Positions 39,314-48,774 are shown, counted from the stretch's first letter. The stretch: 64,000 bases of DNA from Deltaproteobacteria bacterium (GCA_016210115.1 JACQUW010000180.1:1-64000); one strand, 5' to 3'. Program-made: numbers and translations. Notes: generated from the letters alone by a model not told the origin.

Positions 39314-41797
39314 TTACGATCTTTCCTGAAAATGGCCATTGCCTTCTCCGCGCTCTCCGCTGACCGCAAAAGCTTTGAGGCCTAGCGCCAACTCTCTCAG
39401 CCTGCGGGTCACCGCCTCGTTCACGGTTCCCTCCTCCCCTATTTCGCCGGCGCGAATTCCGGTGAGGATCTCCACACCCTCATCGATATGGCGCACCGGG
39501 TAAACGTTGAATTTCCCCTCACTCACCGCCTGTAGGACTTCAGGCTTCAGGATCAGGTTGCGGATATTGGCCGCCGGAATTATTACTCCTTGATCTCCCG
39601 TTAACCCCTTGACGCGGCACACATCGAAAAAACCCTCGATTTTTTCGTTCACTCCGCCGACAGCCTGGACTTCTCCCCACTGATTGACTGAGCCGGTCAC
39701 CCCGATGTCCTGACGCAGCGGAATGTTCGATATACGGGACAGCAGCGCGTAAAGCTCAGCCGACGAGGCGCTGTCTCCCTCAATTCCCGAGTAGGACTGC
39801 TCGAAACAGAGACTTGCGGAGAGCGCCAGCGGTTTGTCTTGACCGTAGCGGTTGCGAAGATAACCGGAAAGGATCAGTACTCCCTTGTCGTGAATGTTCC
39901 CGCTCAGGTGCGATTCACGTTCGATGTTGATAATTCCGGCCTGTCCCATGGCTACGCTGGCTGTAACGCGTGCCGGCCGGCCAAAGGTATAGCCTCCGAT
40001 CTCAAGCACGGAGAGTCCATTCGCCTGGCCAACCCTCTTGCCTTCAATATCGACCAGAATCGTGCCGTTGGTGATCAACTCCCTGACCTCTTCCTCGATG
40101 CGATTCGAGCGAAACACGCGGTTCTGGAGCGCCTGCTCCACATGACGGGCTGAGACCCTCTGCCCGTCCTCTTTGCGTGCCCAGTAGGCAGCCTCCCTTG
40201 CGAGATCAGAAACCTCCGCGCAGGAGGCCAGAAGCTTTTCCCGGTCGCCCGCCTGCCGGGCACCGAATTCAAGCAATCGCTCCACCGCGACGCGTTCGAA
40301 GTGGGGCAGCCCTTCTTCCTGGCACAGCTTCGCCACCCATCGGCCATAGGCCAGCAGATGACTCTCCTCGATTTCCATCAAGGGACGAAAATCTGCCCTG
40401 ACCTTGAAAATCTCCCGGAACTCTTCATCCCACACATAGAGGAGGTGGTAAAGCAAAGGACTTCCCACCACAATGACTTTCGTGCTTATGTCCACCGGCT
40501 CAGGCTTCAACCCGGAAGCGGAAAAAAGGGCGAAAGGCTCATAGGTCTCCATTTCGATCCGCCGGCTTCTCAGGGTGCGTCTCAACGTCTTCCAGACTGC
40601 CGGTTCCGTCAAAGCATCCTCCAGGCTGAGCACCAGATAGCCGCCGTGAGCCCGGAGCACCGATCCCGATTTGATCCGGGTAAAATTGGTCACCACCCGG
40701 CCGAAGCGATCGACAACCCGTTCAATGGTGCCGAACAGGTTCAGATAACTGGGCGACATTTCAACCAGCACGGGTGCGCCGCCGGTATTGGAATTGTCCA
40801 CAATCACGTTGACTTCGTATTCAAGAAACGGGTCCTGCTCCCGGACCATTGGAAACATAGCAAAGGGTGAAGGCGCGGCGGGCGCCTCCTTAAAGTCGTC
40901 CAGGTTATCCAGAATGTGCTCGCGCACCTCGCCCAGGTAAGCGGTGACTTCCGCATTATCAATCTCGCGTTCGATAGCGCCGATGAGCGGCGTCAAAAGG
41001 TTATCGCAGAATCGGCGCTCCACCAGGCGGATATCCTCTTCCATTTGACGGATCAGATCCCGCTGTTTGTTTGTCAGCTGGCTCATCTCCGCCATCAACT
41101 CGTGTTGCCGTCTATCGATATCTTTCCGCTCCTGCTCGCTTAGCCGGGAAAACTCCTCCGGGCTCTGGAGGACCTTGCCGTCGATCAGAGGAACTATGAT
41201 AACATTGCCTCCCGGCCCGCCTTGAACCAGGAAACCCTTTTCCCGCGCAAGCCGATCCAACTGCGCGTTGAGTTCCTGAGCCCGATTCCCGTACCTCTCC
41301 CTCAGTTGCGCCTTCTCTTTATCGAAAGCCTCCTGGCGAAAAGCCTTGGGGAGATCCTCCTTCAGTGTCTTGATCAGGTTGCGCAAGAGCTGTTTCAGCT
41401 GAACTCCCTGCCGCGCCCTGAGATAAACAGCTCGAGGAGCATCAGGGTACTGGAAGTTATGCACATAAACCCAATCCCCGGGGGTTGGAGCGCTGGCTAC
41501 TCGCGATGCCACCCATCGCTGCAGAGCATGCAGTCTCTCAGAGCCTGCGAGGCCCGAAACGAAGATGTTGAACCGACCTCCGGCGACTCCAAGGCCCAGC
41601 TCCAGAGCAGCCAGCGCCCGCTCCTGGCCCACGAATTCGTCCTCAGGCAACAGTTCTTCCGTCGTCGCAAATCCGCTGTCATACTTCACCGCAAAACGAA
41701 GCTCTTCCGGGCCCAGTGTACGCGGGCGTGAAGCCGTTTTGAGTTTTTCCATTGTGTCCTGTTCTGATCGAGTTTCGCTTGCTGCCGGCAGACTCAT
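39314..41797 (-). CDS. Lon-like ATP-dependent protease with degenerate Walker A (copy 1)
   Basis: The 827-residue cytoplasmic protein belongs to the Lon-related AAA family with a large middle insertion (YcbZ/LonB-like). The C-terminal Lon protease domain has Ser 676 in GDSASSAELYALLS and Lys 719 in GGVNEKIEGFF, the 43-residue spacing of classical Lon. The N-terminal ATPase region reads SGLAGSERLHAL where the paralogue at 52081 has CGPIGMGKWSMV, so the Walker A Gly-Lys is replaced by Glu-Arg. ATP hydrolysis may therefore be impaired. The start overlaps the Hsp20 stop as ATGA, forming a chaperone-protease operon. Confidence 0.9.
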   Translation of the reverse strand: MSLPAASETRSEQDTMEKLKTASRPRTLGPEELRFAVKYDSGFATTEELLPEDEFVGQERALAALELGLGVAGGRFNIFVSGLAGSERLHALQRWVASRVASAPTPGDWVYVHNFQYPDAPRAVYLRARQGVQLKQLLRNLIKTLKEDLPKAFRQEAFDKEKAQLRERYGNRAQELNAQLDRLAREKGFLVQGGPGGNVIIVPLIDGKVLQSPEEFSRLSEQERKDIDRRQHELMAEMSQLTNKQRDLIRQMEEDIRLVERRFCDNLLTPLIGAIEREIDNAEVTAYLGEVREHILDNLDDFKEAPAAPSPFAMFPMVREQDPFLEYEVNVIVDNSNTGGAPVLVEMSPSYLNLFGTIERVVDRFGRVVTNFTRIKSGSVLRAHGGYLVLSLEDALTEPAVWKTLRRTLRSRRIEMETYEPFALFSASGLKPEPVDISTKVIVVGSPLLYHLLYVWDEEFREIFKVRADFRPLMEIEESHLLAYGRWVAKLCQEEGLPHFERVAVERLLEFGARQAGDREKLLASCAEVSDLAREAAYWARKEDGQRVSARHVEQALQNRVFRSNRIEEEVRELITNGTILVDIEGKRVGQANGLSVLEIGGYTFGRPARVTASVAMGQAGIINIERESHLSGNIHDKGVLILSGYLRNRYGQDKPLALSASLCFEQSYSGIEGDSASSAELYALLSRISNIPLRQDIGVTGSVNQWGEVQAVGGVNEKIEGFFDVCRVKGLTGDQGVIIPAANIRNLILKPEVLQAVSEGKFNVYPVRHIDEGVEILTGIRAGEIGEEGTVNEAVTRRLRELALGLKAFAVSGERGEGNGHFQERS

Positions 41798-42216
41798 GGC
41801 TGCTTACCTTTCTTCGCGGTCTTGGGCAAGATAACCCTCAGGACTCCATCCTTGAAGTCTGCGTGGATCTTATCCTTGTCCACGCTCTCCGGAAGAGCCA
41901 TACGGCGCATAAAGGCGCCGGCCTGCCGCTCCTGATAGTGAACTCGACCGACGGTCTGCTTCCGCTCTGAAGAGCGTCTTCCTTGCAGAATGATTTCATT
42001 GCCTTCTACCTCTACCTTCACATCTTCCCCTTTGACGCCGGGAAGGTCCGCTTCAAGCACGAACTCATCGGGCGTCTCGTAGAGGTCAATTGACGGGTTC
42101 CATCCTTGAAGCTCGCCGCTGAACCCCCAAGGTTTGTGGATGAGCTGGTCAAAGAGGCGATCCAGCTCCTGCGGCAGACGCAACGGAAAGGATAGAAACT
42201 TGTCCTGCTTACTCAC
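41794..42216 (-). CDS. Small heat-shock protein (Hsp20/alpha-crystallin)
   Basis: This is a 140-residue cytoplasmic holdase. The alpha-crystallin domain spans about residues 40-130, from WNPSIDLYETPDEFVLEADLPGVK to FKDGVLRVILPK, ending in the usual basic tail. It is the second gene of an operon nucleotidyltransferase-hsp20-lon, 27 bases after the first and overlapping the third by 4. The pairing suggests that aggregated clients are handed to the Lon-like protease. Confidence 0.95.
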   Translation of the reverse strand: MSKQDKFLSFPLRLPQELDRLFDQLIHKPWGFSGELQGWNPSIDLYETPDEFVLEADLPGVKGEDVKVEVEGNEIILQGRRSSERKQTVGRVHYQERQAGAFMRRMALPESVDKDKIHADFKDGVLRVILPKTAKKGKQP

Positions 42217-42243
42217 GAAGTCACCTCAGACTTCTCTTTTCTG

Positions 42244-43248
42244 TTAAGAGATAATTGTTGACTTTTTCACGTCCAGCCAAGCGCAAGCTGTTGTCGCCGC
42301 GCTGCGATTTCTCGAGAGGGTCCGAAATCGATCGCTTCCGTGACGCTGTTTAAGGAAATCCAAAACCCGCCTCTTCGATCCCCAGTCGCTCCACACCACG
42401 CCTCTGACAGGCAGAACCAGCACACGTTCGACCGGAAACGCTTCGAAAAGGTCCGAGGAGAAGTTCACCGGCTCCATCTGGCGATAGCTCCGCTCCACGA
42501 CATCCTTCTCGCGGCTCGTCCCAATAGACCGGCCGATCGTCTCAAAGCACCGGTAAAGGCCAGGCGCGCTATCTCGGACAAGATCCAGCAATGTTCTGAC
42601 TTTGGAAACAATGACCATGGTATTCCACAATCCGCCCTTTCGGATCAGCTCTTCTGCGATATACGAACGCGGCTTCTCGACAAACCGCGCTAAACCAAGC
42701 ACAGGCAGAGGAGCGAGAAAGTCAACCTTTGGACCCGGCACGATATAGCCATATTCCGCTTCCGGAGCCGTGGGCTGTATCCCCAAGAGAATCAAATAGG
42801 AAGGGTGCCGCTCGACGATCCGGAACGCCAGATCCACATACGACATGAAAAGCCCTTCCTCTGCAACGAAATGGTCGGACGGGAGAACCGCCACTGTGGA
42901 GTCTGGATAGCGCTTTTCCACGTGCATGAGAGGAAGAAGAATGCCGGGTCCGGTTTCCTTGTTCTCCGGCTGAACGACAAGCCTGTCCTGCGGGCGCTGT
43001 GAAAGTTGCTGTCGGACTTCGGGATGGCTCAGGTGCTTTCGGCTTATGACCGTGAAGAGCCGCTCCGGGGGAATCAATTTTTCCGCGCGTGAGAAGGTAT
43101 GTTCGAGCATCGAGCGAGTTCCTACGAACCTGACATACTGTTTGGGAAGGAAGTCTCCACGCAACTGCTGAACGAAAGGCCGAAGCCTTCTGCCTTCTCC
43201 CGCCGCGAGGACCACGCCGCACCGGATCGCTTTATCAGGACTGTTCAT
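42244..43248 (-). CDS. Sugar nucleotidyltransferase (mannose-1-phosphate guanylyltransferase-like)
   Basis: This 334-residue cytoplasmic enzyme has an NTP-transferase fold. The nucleotide-binding signature is VVLAAGEGRRLRPF, then PKQYVRFVGTRSMLEHT, the metal/sugar segment AVLPSDHFV, and the sugar-phosphate region EYGYIVPG and FVEKP. The arrangement fits the ManC catalytic domain, without the C-terminal isomerase cupin. I chose ATG 43248 (GGAGG 8 bases upstream) over the ORF-track start 19 codons earlier. It leads the operon with hsp20 and the Lon-like gene, an unusual partnership. Confidence 0.85.
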   Translation of the reverse strand: MNSPDKAIRCGVVLAAGEGRRLRPFVQQLRGDFLPKQYVRFVGTRSMLEHTFSRAEKLIPPERLFTVISRKHLSHPEVRQQLSQRPQDRLVVQPENKETGPGILLPLMHVEKRYPDSTVAVLPSDHFVAEEGLFMSYVDLAFRIVERHPSYLILLGIQPTAPEAEYGYIVPGPKVDFLAPLPVLGLARFVEKPRSYIAEELIRKGGLWNTMVIVSKVRTLLDLVRDSAPGLYRCFETIGRSIGTSREKDVVERSYRQMEPVNFSSDLFEAFPVERVLVLPVRGVVWSDWGSKRRVLDFLKQRHGSDRFRTLSRNRSAATTACAWLDVKKSTIIS

Positions 43249-43294
43249 TGCCGAGCCTCCAGGAAGTGGGTCTTTGATATTTTTTGGTAAAACA

Positions 43295-43309
43295 GCAACA
43301 TTCATGCCA
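43295..43309 (-). promoter_or_regulatory. Candidate sigma-54 promoter (nucleotidyltransferase-hsp20-lon operon)
   Basis: TGGCATGAATGTTGC, followed by T, matches TGGCACG-N4-TTGCT except for one C-to-T change. It lies 47 bases before ATG 43248. Confidence 0.72.
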
Positions 43310-43413
43310 CGAATCTTGCGGTTCTACTTGAGTCTCTAACAGAAAGTTTCTAGAAAGTTTCGCACGAGAGGAAAAAAAGACGCAGAGATCATCGCAACAG
43401 TGCGACGAGACAC

Positions 43414-44169
43414 TCAGTTTTCACCCTTCTTGAGAAAGGAGGCCAGCAGGTCTATGGGGACCGGAAAGACAATGGTCGAGTTTTTCTCCGCGGATACCTC
43501 AATTAGACTTTGCAAGAATCTAAGATGTAAGGCCATCGGTTGTTTCCCGATGACCTCGGCTGCCTCCGCCAGTTTCTGCGAAGCCTGAAATTCTCCCTCC
43601 GCGTGGATAATCTTAGCACGCCGTTCTCTCTCCGCCTCCGCCTGCTTTGCCATCGCTCGCTGCATCTCCTGCGGTAAATCTATGTGCTTGATTTCCACCA
43701 ACACCACCTTGATCCCCCATGGTTCGGTCTGAGCATCCAGAATCTCCTGGATACGACTGTTGATCTTCTCCCGCTCGGACAAGAGCTCGTCCAGTTGAGC
43801 CTGTCCACAGACGCTCCGTAATGTCACCTGGGCAAGCTGGGACGTGGCAAAGAGATAGTTCTCCACTTCCCGAATCGCCCGATTGGGCTCCAATACCCTA
43901 AAGTACAAGACCGCGCTAACCTTGACGGACACGTTATCTCTCGTGATCACGTCCTGGGGAGGGATCTCCATCGTGACTGTACGAAGCTCCACCCGGATCA
44001 TCCTCTCGATGAAAGGGATAACGTAGGTAATCCCGGGACCGCGCGGATCCACCATGCGCCCAAGCCTGAAAATGACCGCTCGCTCGTATTCCCTTAAGAT
44101 CTTGATTCCGCTGATAAGCAATAGGCCCACAATAATCAGAAACGTGGCAACGGGCCCAAGACCAAACAT
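43414..44169 (-). CDS. Stomatin/slipin (SPFH, band 7 protein)
   Basis: The 251-residue protein has one N-terminal membrane helix (about residues 5-25) and an SPFH domain ([27 protein letters not shown] ... [18 protein letters not shown]), then a helical oligomerisation part ([20 protein letters not shown]). Slipins form membrane microdomains and often partner with NfeD proteases, but no NfeD gene is adjacent. A perfect sigma-54 site lies upstream. Confidence 0.94.
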   Translation of the reverse strand: MFGLGPVATFLIIVGLLLISGIKILREYERAVIFRLGRMVDPRGPGITYVIPFIERMIRVELRTVTMEIPPQDVITRDNVSVKVSAVLYFRVLEPNRAIREVENYLFATSQLAQVTLRSVCGQAQLDELLSEREKINSRIQEILDAQTEPWGIKVVLVEIKHIDLPQEMQRAMAKQAEAERERRAKIIHAEGEFQASQKLAEAAEVIGKQPMALHLRFLQSLIEVSAEKNSTIVFPVPIDLLASFLKKGEN

Positions 44170-44240
44170 AACGCTCTCCTCTCCCCGTCTCTTCGTCGGG
44201 CGTGTTTAGTTCGGCTTCAGTTATTTTTCTAGCAGAACGA

Positions 44241-44255
44241 GCAACGCCCGTGCCA
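44241..44255 (-). promoter_or_regulatory. Sigma-54 promoter, full consensus (stomatin gene)
   Basis: TGGCACGGGCGTTGC, followed by T, is an exact match to TGGCACG-N4-TTGCT. It ends 72 bases before the ATG at 44169. Confidence 0.85.
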
Positions 44256-44461
44256 AAAAATTCTCTTATGTTTGTTTCGAGATCTGGCGTTCGATTTCAG
44301 GATTGCGAACAGAGGCAGGATACAGATGGCAAGAACGCGACAAGTGATTCCTCTTTACAAGGTTCAGGTGACTCGTTGCCTTCCTGTCAGACCGAGGGTT
44401 TGCTACAGGCTTGAGGAATGCAAACCAAACCACAGAGCAGGCCAGTGGCGCCTTCCTCTTT

Positions 44462-44476
44462 TGGCACATCTCTTGC
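44462..44476 (+). promoter_or_regulatory. Sigma-54 promoter, full consensus (CBS gene 44650)
   Basis: TGGCACATCTCTTGC matches TGGCACR-N4-TTGC at every defined position. The leader to the ATG at 44650 is about 160 nt. Confidence 0.82.
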
Positions 44477-44649
44477 GGAATCCAGACGCAAGAAGGAACT
44501 GGCGGTCTGCTCCGATGCCCAAGTCGCGGAAAACAGGGGTCTCAATGAGTCCGCACTTTTACAGAGCTCTTGTGTGCTCCTAATCGCTGCCGCACACATT
44601 TCACGATTTCGTCGGAGCGGGCAACAAATCCAAAGACTCAGGAGGAACC

Positions 44650-45117
44650 ATGAAACTCGAAGAGATTATGGTAAAAGATGTTATTCGGATTAGCCCTGAT
44701 GACAATACTGCCGGCGCCGCTAAACGCATGAGGGAGAAAAGGGTGGGATGCCTCGTCGTGACGATAGGCCAGACAATCAAGGGCATTCTCACGGACCGGG
44801 ATCTTTTGAATTGCCTCAGCGAGGCTCACAATCCCTACCAGTGTAGGGTTTCGAACCACATGACCACACCTGTCATTGTCGAAAAGCCCGGGGAAGAACT
44901 TTTGAGAGCTGTCGAGGTGATGGCCCAAAGGAGAATAAAGCGACTACCGGTGGTTATTGATGGCAAGATCGTGGGCATCGTATCTTTCTCGGATATTTCA
45001 AGGGTCATGCATGAGCAAGCACAAAGCTTTTGGTCCACCTGGGTGTCAATAACCAGCCTGGCTAGGGCCCAGGCTCTCCATTGTCGATCACCTGAAAACC
45101 CCGCAAGCTATCACTAA
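44650..45117 (+). CDS. CBS-domain pair protein
   Basis: The 155-residue cytoplasmic protein has two CBS motifs (KRVGCLVVTIGQTIKGILTDRDL and IKRLPVVIDGKIVGIVSFSDIS) and a short C-terminal tail. It is presumably an adenylate-binding energy sensor. ATG 44650 has AGGAGG 4 bases upstream. The gene runs towards the truncated EF-P gene, whose 3' end is 35 bases away. Confidence 0.9.
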   Translation: MKLEEIMVKDVIRISPDDNTAGAAKRMREKRVGCLVVTIGQTIKGILTDRDLLNCLSEAHNPYQCRVSNHMTTPVIVEKPGEELLRAVEVMAQRRIKRLPVVIDGKIVGIVSFSDISRVMHEQAQSFWSTWVSITSLARAQALHCRSPENPASYH

Positions 45118-45151
45118 CAGTCTTTGTGAACACATCAGCCGCCAAACCCGT

Positions 45152-45601
45152 TTACGCCCACGCAACACGGCGCCTCAAAGAGACAGTAGGCTCCGTCCCT
45201 GTCACCTCGAGTTCCACGCTCGACGGCGGGCTGATTCCGATAGGCCTGGCGTCAAAAAACTCGATCTCGACGATCTGATTGGGCAGAAGATAAGGCAGGA
45301 CATCGCCAAGTTCCTCTGAGCTCAATGAAATCTGCTCATAGTTCTCCGTATCCATAAAGATACGGAGATCCCCATCCGCATAGAGATACTGCATCGTGCG
45401 AGTTTCGAGCGTGGCTTGCTCAACGCGGTCTTCTGAACGAAACTTGTGCTCTGTGCCTATTCCTGTTCGCAAATTTTTCAGCTTCGTTTGTATAAAGCCG
45501 CGTTTGTTACCCGGCGTCAAATGCTTCTTCGAAGTAACACGGTAGAGATCCCCTTCATGAACGATCAACATCCCTGCCCTAAGCTGAGTTGCATTGATCA
45601 T
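45152..45601 (-). CDS. efp: Elongation factor P family protein lacking domain III
   Basis: The 149-residue product matches EF-P domains I and II: HLTPGNKRGFIQTKLKNLRTG, with the loop whose tip residue is modified in EF-P, then the RTMQYLYADGD and ELEVTGTEP segments. Normal EF-P is 185-190 residues. Here homology stops right after ELEVTGTEP and eight odd codons precede the stop, so domain III, which contacts the 30S subunit and E-site tRNA, is absent. It lies 29 bases after nusG on the same strand. Either the gene is decaying or the short form has a specialised use. Confidence 0.85.
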   Translation of the reverse strand: MINATQLRAGMLIVHEGDLYRVTSKKHLTPGNKRGFIQTKLKNLRTGIGTEHKFRSEDRVEQATLETRTMQYLYADGDLRIFMDTENYEQISLSSEELGDVLPYLLPNQIVEIEFFDARPIGISPPSSVELEVTGTEPTVSLRRRVAWA

Positions 45602-45630
45602 GTTATATTCCTCTATCTCAGTCCCTGTCG

Positions 45631-46161
45631 TTAGGCGGCTTCGACTTGAATGAAGTCGAGGTCCACAGGAGTTGGTCGCCCAAAGACGCTGAGCGCCACA
45701 CGGACCCGTGAGCGGTTGGGATTAACTGCTTCTACCGTGCCAGTAAACTCACGGAACGGCCCATCAACAACTTTCACCCTGTCCCCGATGACAAACAGCG
45801 CTTTAGGACGGGGAGCAATATTCCCCTCTTCAACTCGTTGAATTATCTTCGCTACCTCTTCTTCAGAAATTACAGCAGGGGTCCTGGTTTGTCCGAGAAA
45901 GCCTGTCACCTTGGGAACGGAGCGAACCAGGTTCCAGGCCTCATCATTGAAAATCATTTGCACAAGGAGGTAACCGGGGAAGAGTCGGCGCTCTACCGTC
46001 TGCCTCTTTCCCCGTACGCGGTCGATTATCTTTTCTGTGGGCACAAGAATGTCTCCAAAGCCGTCCCTGTTGCCTGTCTCCCGAATCTTCCGCTCCAGGA
46101 GGGCTTTCACGCGATCCTCGAAGCCGACATAAGTCTTAATTACGTACCATTGCTTTTCCAT
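45631..46161 (-). CDS. nusG: Transcription factor NusG (stand-alone copy)
   Basis: The 176-residue protein has an NGN domain (WYVIKTYVGFEDRVKALLE ... RRLFPGYLLVQM) and a C-terminal KOW domain (IGDRVKVVDGPFREFTGTVEAV). It binds RNA polymerase and links it to Rho or ribosomes. Housekeeping nusG normally lies in secE-nusG-rplKAJL; here it is with a truncated efp in a stress region, so it may be a second, specialised copy. No sigma-54 site was found upstream. Confidence 0.93.
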   Translation of the reverse strand: MEKQWYVIKTYVGFEDRVKALLERKIRETGNRDGFGDILVPTEKIIDRVRGKRQTVERRLFPGYLLVQMIFNDEAWNLVRSVPKVTGFLGQTRTPAVISEEEVAKIIQRVEEGNIAPRPKALFVIGDRVKVVDGPFREFTGTVEAVNPNRSRVRVALSVFGRPTPVDLDFIQVEAA

Positions 46162-46732
46162 ATATCTTTTACTCCCGATGAATTTTTCCCTTTCCTTAGA
46201 ACTTGATTATTAGCGCGCTCCTGTTTACCCAGGTTGAATGCAAAGCCAGGAAGCCCGAGCTGAGAATGAGCCGGGGGATCAACTCGAAATGGTCAGTTCA
46301 GGTGCTGATACCGGACGTAATCGCCCGCGGAAATCGATGGAGGCTCTGTCGGAAGCCGGCAGCTAGAGGTGTTCTTTAGATCCGGCAAGGAAGCTCACTA
46401 ACTATTTGAAGTTTAAGGGTTTTATGACCTATTGTCAAGAGGGAGGGGGAAGCCGGCTGTTTTGGGCTTCAACCGGCATTTTAGGCTCTGGGCTTTTGAC
46501 CTGGTCTTGAATTCCTGCGTACGGCACATAGCTCTCATGATCGACAGCTTTTCGCATGGTTGACTATGACGGGGTCCGTTTCATCGCGTCTTTGGAAATG
46601 ATGGCTTTGAGCTTAGAATTTGCACGCTTCGGCTGTAAACTTTCTTTCGTTCATTGACCGGTACACGGCTTGACCTCCTGTGGCATATCCTTTGCCCCAG
46701 CTCACAGGAAGAAACCGCCTCAAGAAGGCCGC
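46162..46732. other. Divergent intergenic region nusG / glycosyltransferase
   Basis: About 570 bases without a credible ORF. It holds a sigma-54-type promoter near its right end and one inverted segment (GCCGG...CCGGC around 46450) with no T-run. Confidence 0.45.
46681..46695 (+). promoter_or_regulatory. Candidate sigma-54 promoter (glycosyltransferase operon)
   Basis: TGGCATATCCTTTGC matches TGGCAYR-N4-TTGC with one C-to-T change. It is 38 bases before ATG 46733, which supports that start over the ORF-track GTG at 46670. Confidence 0.65.
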
Positions 46733-48016
46733 ATGAATGTCTTGATGCTTACCAACACGTATTCCCCTCACGTAGGCGGCGTGGCGCGGAGCGTGGATGG
46801 GTTCGCCTCTGAGCTCCGCAAACTTGACCATCGCGTCCTTATCGCCGCCCCCGTCTTTCAGGGCTCGCCAAAGCTGGAAACAGACGTCATTCGGTTTCCG
46901 GCCGTGCAGCGTTTCAACGGCAGTGATTTTTCCCTCCCGTTACCCACTCCCGGCAAGCTGGCCAGAGCCCTCAGAAAATTCCGGCCCGATGTCGTTCATT
47001 CTCACCATCCCTTTTTGCTCGGTGACACCGCGCTCAGGGTGGCCGCAACGCGGAAAATCCCAATCGTGTTCACGCATCACACGATTTACGATAAATACAC
47101 CCATTATGTCCCAGGTGACTCACCAAAGATGAAGCGCTTTATCATTGAGCTGGTTACAGGGTACTGCAATCTGTGTGCCGCAGTCATTGCTCCGAGCCAG
47201 TCGGTTGCGCAACTGCTTCGCCTTCGCGGGGTTACAACGCGCATGGCCGTGATTCCTACCGGGGTTGACTTCGACGCCTTTGCCAAAGGAGACGGTCAGG
47301 CAACGCGGCGCAGGCTGCGGATCCCACAAGACGCTTTTGTCGTCGGGCATGTAGGCAGGCTGGCGCAGGAAAAAAACTTACATTTTCTCTCTCAAGCCGT
47401 GGCGAGCTTCCTCTTGTCTCAGGAAAACGTTCATTTTCTCGTCGTCGGGGACGGACCTTCGCGCAAAGAAATCCAAGAGATTTTTTCCGCCTTCGGTCTA
47501 AGGAATCGTTTGCGCATGATCGGCGTTGTTGATCCCAGAACGTTGCCTGCGATTTATCATGCTTTTGACGTGTTTGCTTTTTCTTCTCACAGCGAGACCC
47601 AGGGAATGGTATTGACAGAGGCTATGGCCGCCGGCGTGCCTGTCGTTGCGCTTGATGCATCGGGGGTTCGTGAGGTGGTTCGCGACCGTATTAACGGTCG
47701 CCTTCTGCCCACCGAAAATTCGCGTGAATTTGTGGGAGCACTATCCTGGATCGCGGCGCTTGAGGGTGAGGAAAAGGAGCGCTTGCGCGAAGAGGCTCGA
47801 AAGACCGCGCACGAACTTTCCATGTCTCGAACCGCTCTGATGACTCTCATGCTCTACAAATCCCTTGTGAGGAGCGAACTGAGTGATAAGGAGGCCGGAG
47901 CTGGCCCATTACGGTTAGCTCGAAGGCGCATCGCAAGGGAACGGGAAATTTTGCGCAATGTTGCCCGCGCTGTTGGCGATGCCGTGCTCTCCCTGCCGGG
48001 AAAGATGGAAGGCTAA
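46733..48016 (+). CDS. Glycosyltransferase family 4 (GT-B fold)
   Basis: This 427-residue enzyme probably works at the cytoplasmic face of the membrane. The N-terminus MNVLMLTNTYSPHVGGVARS and VVHSHHPFLLGDTAL are typical acceptor-domain features. The donor domain has VGHVGRLAQEKNLHFL, FAFSSHSETQGMVLTEAMAAGVPVVALDASGVREV with the E-x7-E motif. It resembles mannosyl/glucosyl transferases that act on lipid carriers. The start is ATG 46733; the ORF-track start overlaps the promoter. An acyltransferase gene follows after 32 bases. Confidence 0.9.
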   Translation: MNVLMLTNTYSPHVGGVARSVDGFASELRKLDHRVLIAAPVFQGSPKLETDVIRFPAVQRFNGSDFSLPLPTPGKLARALRKFRPDVVHSHHPFLLGDTALRVAATRKIPIVFTHHTIYDKYTHYVPGDSPKMKRFIIELVTGYCNLCAAVIAPSQSVAQLLRLRGVTTRMAVIPTGVDFDAFAKGDGQATRRRLRIPQDAFVVGHVGRLAQEKNLHFLSQAVASFLLSQENVHFLVVGDGPSRKEIQEIFSAFGLRNRLRMIGVVDPRTLPAIYHAFDVFAFSSHSETQGMVLTEAMAAGVPVVALDASGVREVVRDRINGRLLPTENSREFVGALSWIAALEGEEKERLREEARKTAHELSMSRTALMTLMLYKSLVRSELSDKEAGAGPLRLARRRIAREREILRNVARAVGDAVLSLPGKMEG

Positions 48017-48048
48017 GAGTCAATTCGCGTTTGTATGTCACCCGTGGC

Positions 48049-48774
48049 ATGGAGCAAAAAGGCGTGGAGAGTCTTCGGAAAAAGAGCCTGTGGGTAAGTC
48101 TTCTGGGCTACATGGGGTCCCTACTGCTTCACCTCAACGGCCTCACCTGGCGCAAGGAGCTTGTCGGAGTCAAAGAGCTCGACAGCAGGCTCACCCGTGG
48201 GGAGCGGGTCCTTCTCTGTTTCTGGCACGGCAAGTATCTATCACTGCTTTTTCTTCTTCGAGGCCGCAACGGATGTGTCTTCACCAGCCGATCCTTTCGC
48301 GGGGAGGTCATCTTCAACATCTGCCATCGTTTCGGGTATGACTGTGTGGAGATCCCTGAGTTCGAAAGCGCCCAGGCACTGAAATGCCTGCGCGATGCCA
48401 TGGGAAAGTACCAGGCCTGTGGGATCGCCATTGATGGGCCACGGGGTCCTTATCACGTGGTGAAACGAACACCCGTCCAACTGGCGTCGTCCTTTGGATT
48501 CGTAATCTTGCCTGTTTCCGTAGCTTCAAGACATAGCTTTGTTTTCCGATCTCGATGGGACCGGATGGAGCTTCCACGCCCCTTCACGAAGGTTTGCCTT
48601 GTCATAGGAGAGGCTATCAGACTCCCGGCTGCCTTGTCTTCCCGCGATACGCGCGCAAAGACACGCGAGATCCGGGAGAAGTTAGATGAAATTGAATTAC
48701 GCGCCAAAAGACAGGTGTCACGGAGTAACCTTCTAGAGGCGGGGAAAAAATTCTTGCCTCCGGGAGTCTTCTGA
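48049..48774 (+). CDS. DUF374 lysophospholipid acyltransferase family protein
   Basis: The 241-residue product has the DUF374 layout: LLCFWHGKYLSLLFLLRGRNG (HxxxD-like acceptor motif replaced by WHGK, as usual here), TSRSFRGEVI, and GIAIDGPRGPYHVVKRTPVQLA, the DGPRGP signature. Family members acylate lipid A-like or glycolipid precursors at the inner membrane. An upstream TTG at 48031 is possible. Coupled with the GT4 gene, it suggests synthesis or acylation of an envelope glycolipid. Confidence 0.85.
   Translation: MEQKGVESLRKKSLWVSLLGYMGSLLLHLNGLTWRKELVGVKELDSRLTRGERVLLCFWHGKYLSLLFLLRGRNGCVFTSRSFRGEVIFNICHRFGYDCVEIPEFESAQALKCLRDAMGKYQACGIAIDGPRGPYHVVKRTPVQLASSFGFVILPVSVASRHSFVFRSRWDRMELPRPFTKVCLVIGEAIRLPAALSSRDTRAKTREIREKLDEIELRAKRQVSRSNLLEAGKKFLPPGVF

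Larger units (their letters stand above)
44170..44649. other. Divergent control region between stomatin and CBS genes
   Basis: This 480-base region has no credible ORF. It holds two sigma-54-type promoters on opposite strands, 206 bases apart, leaving room for shared upstream activator sites. Confidence 0.6.
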
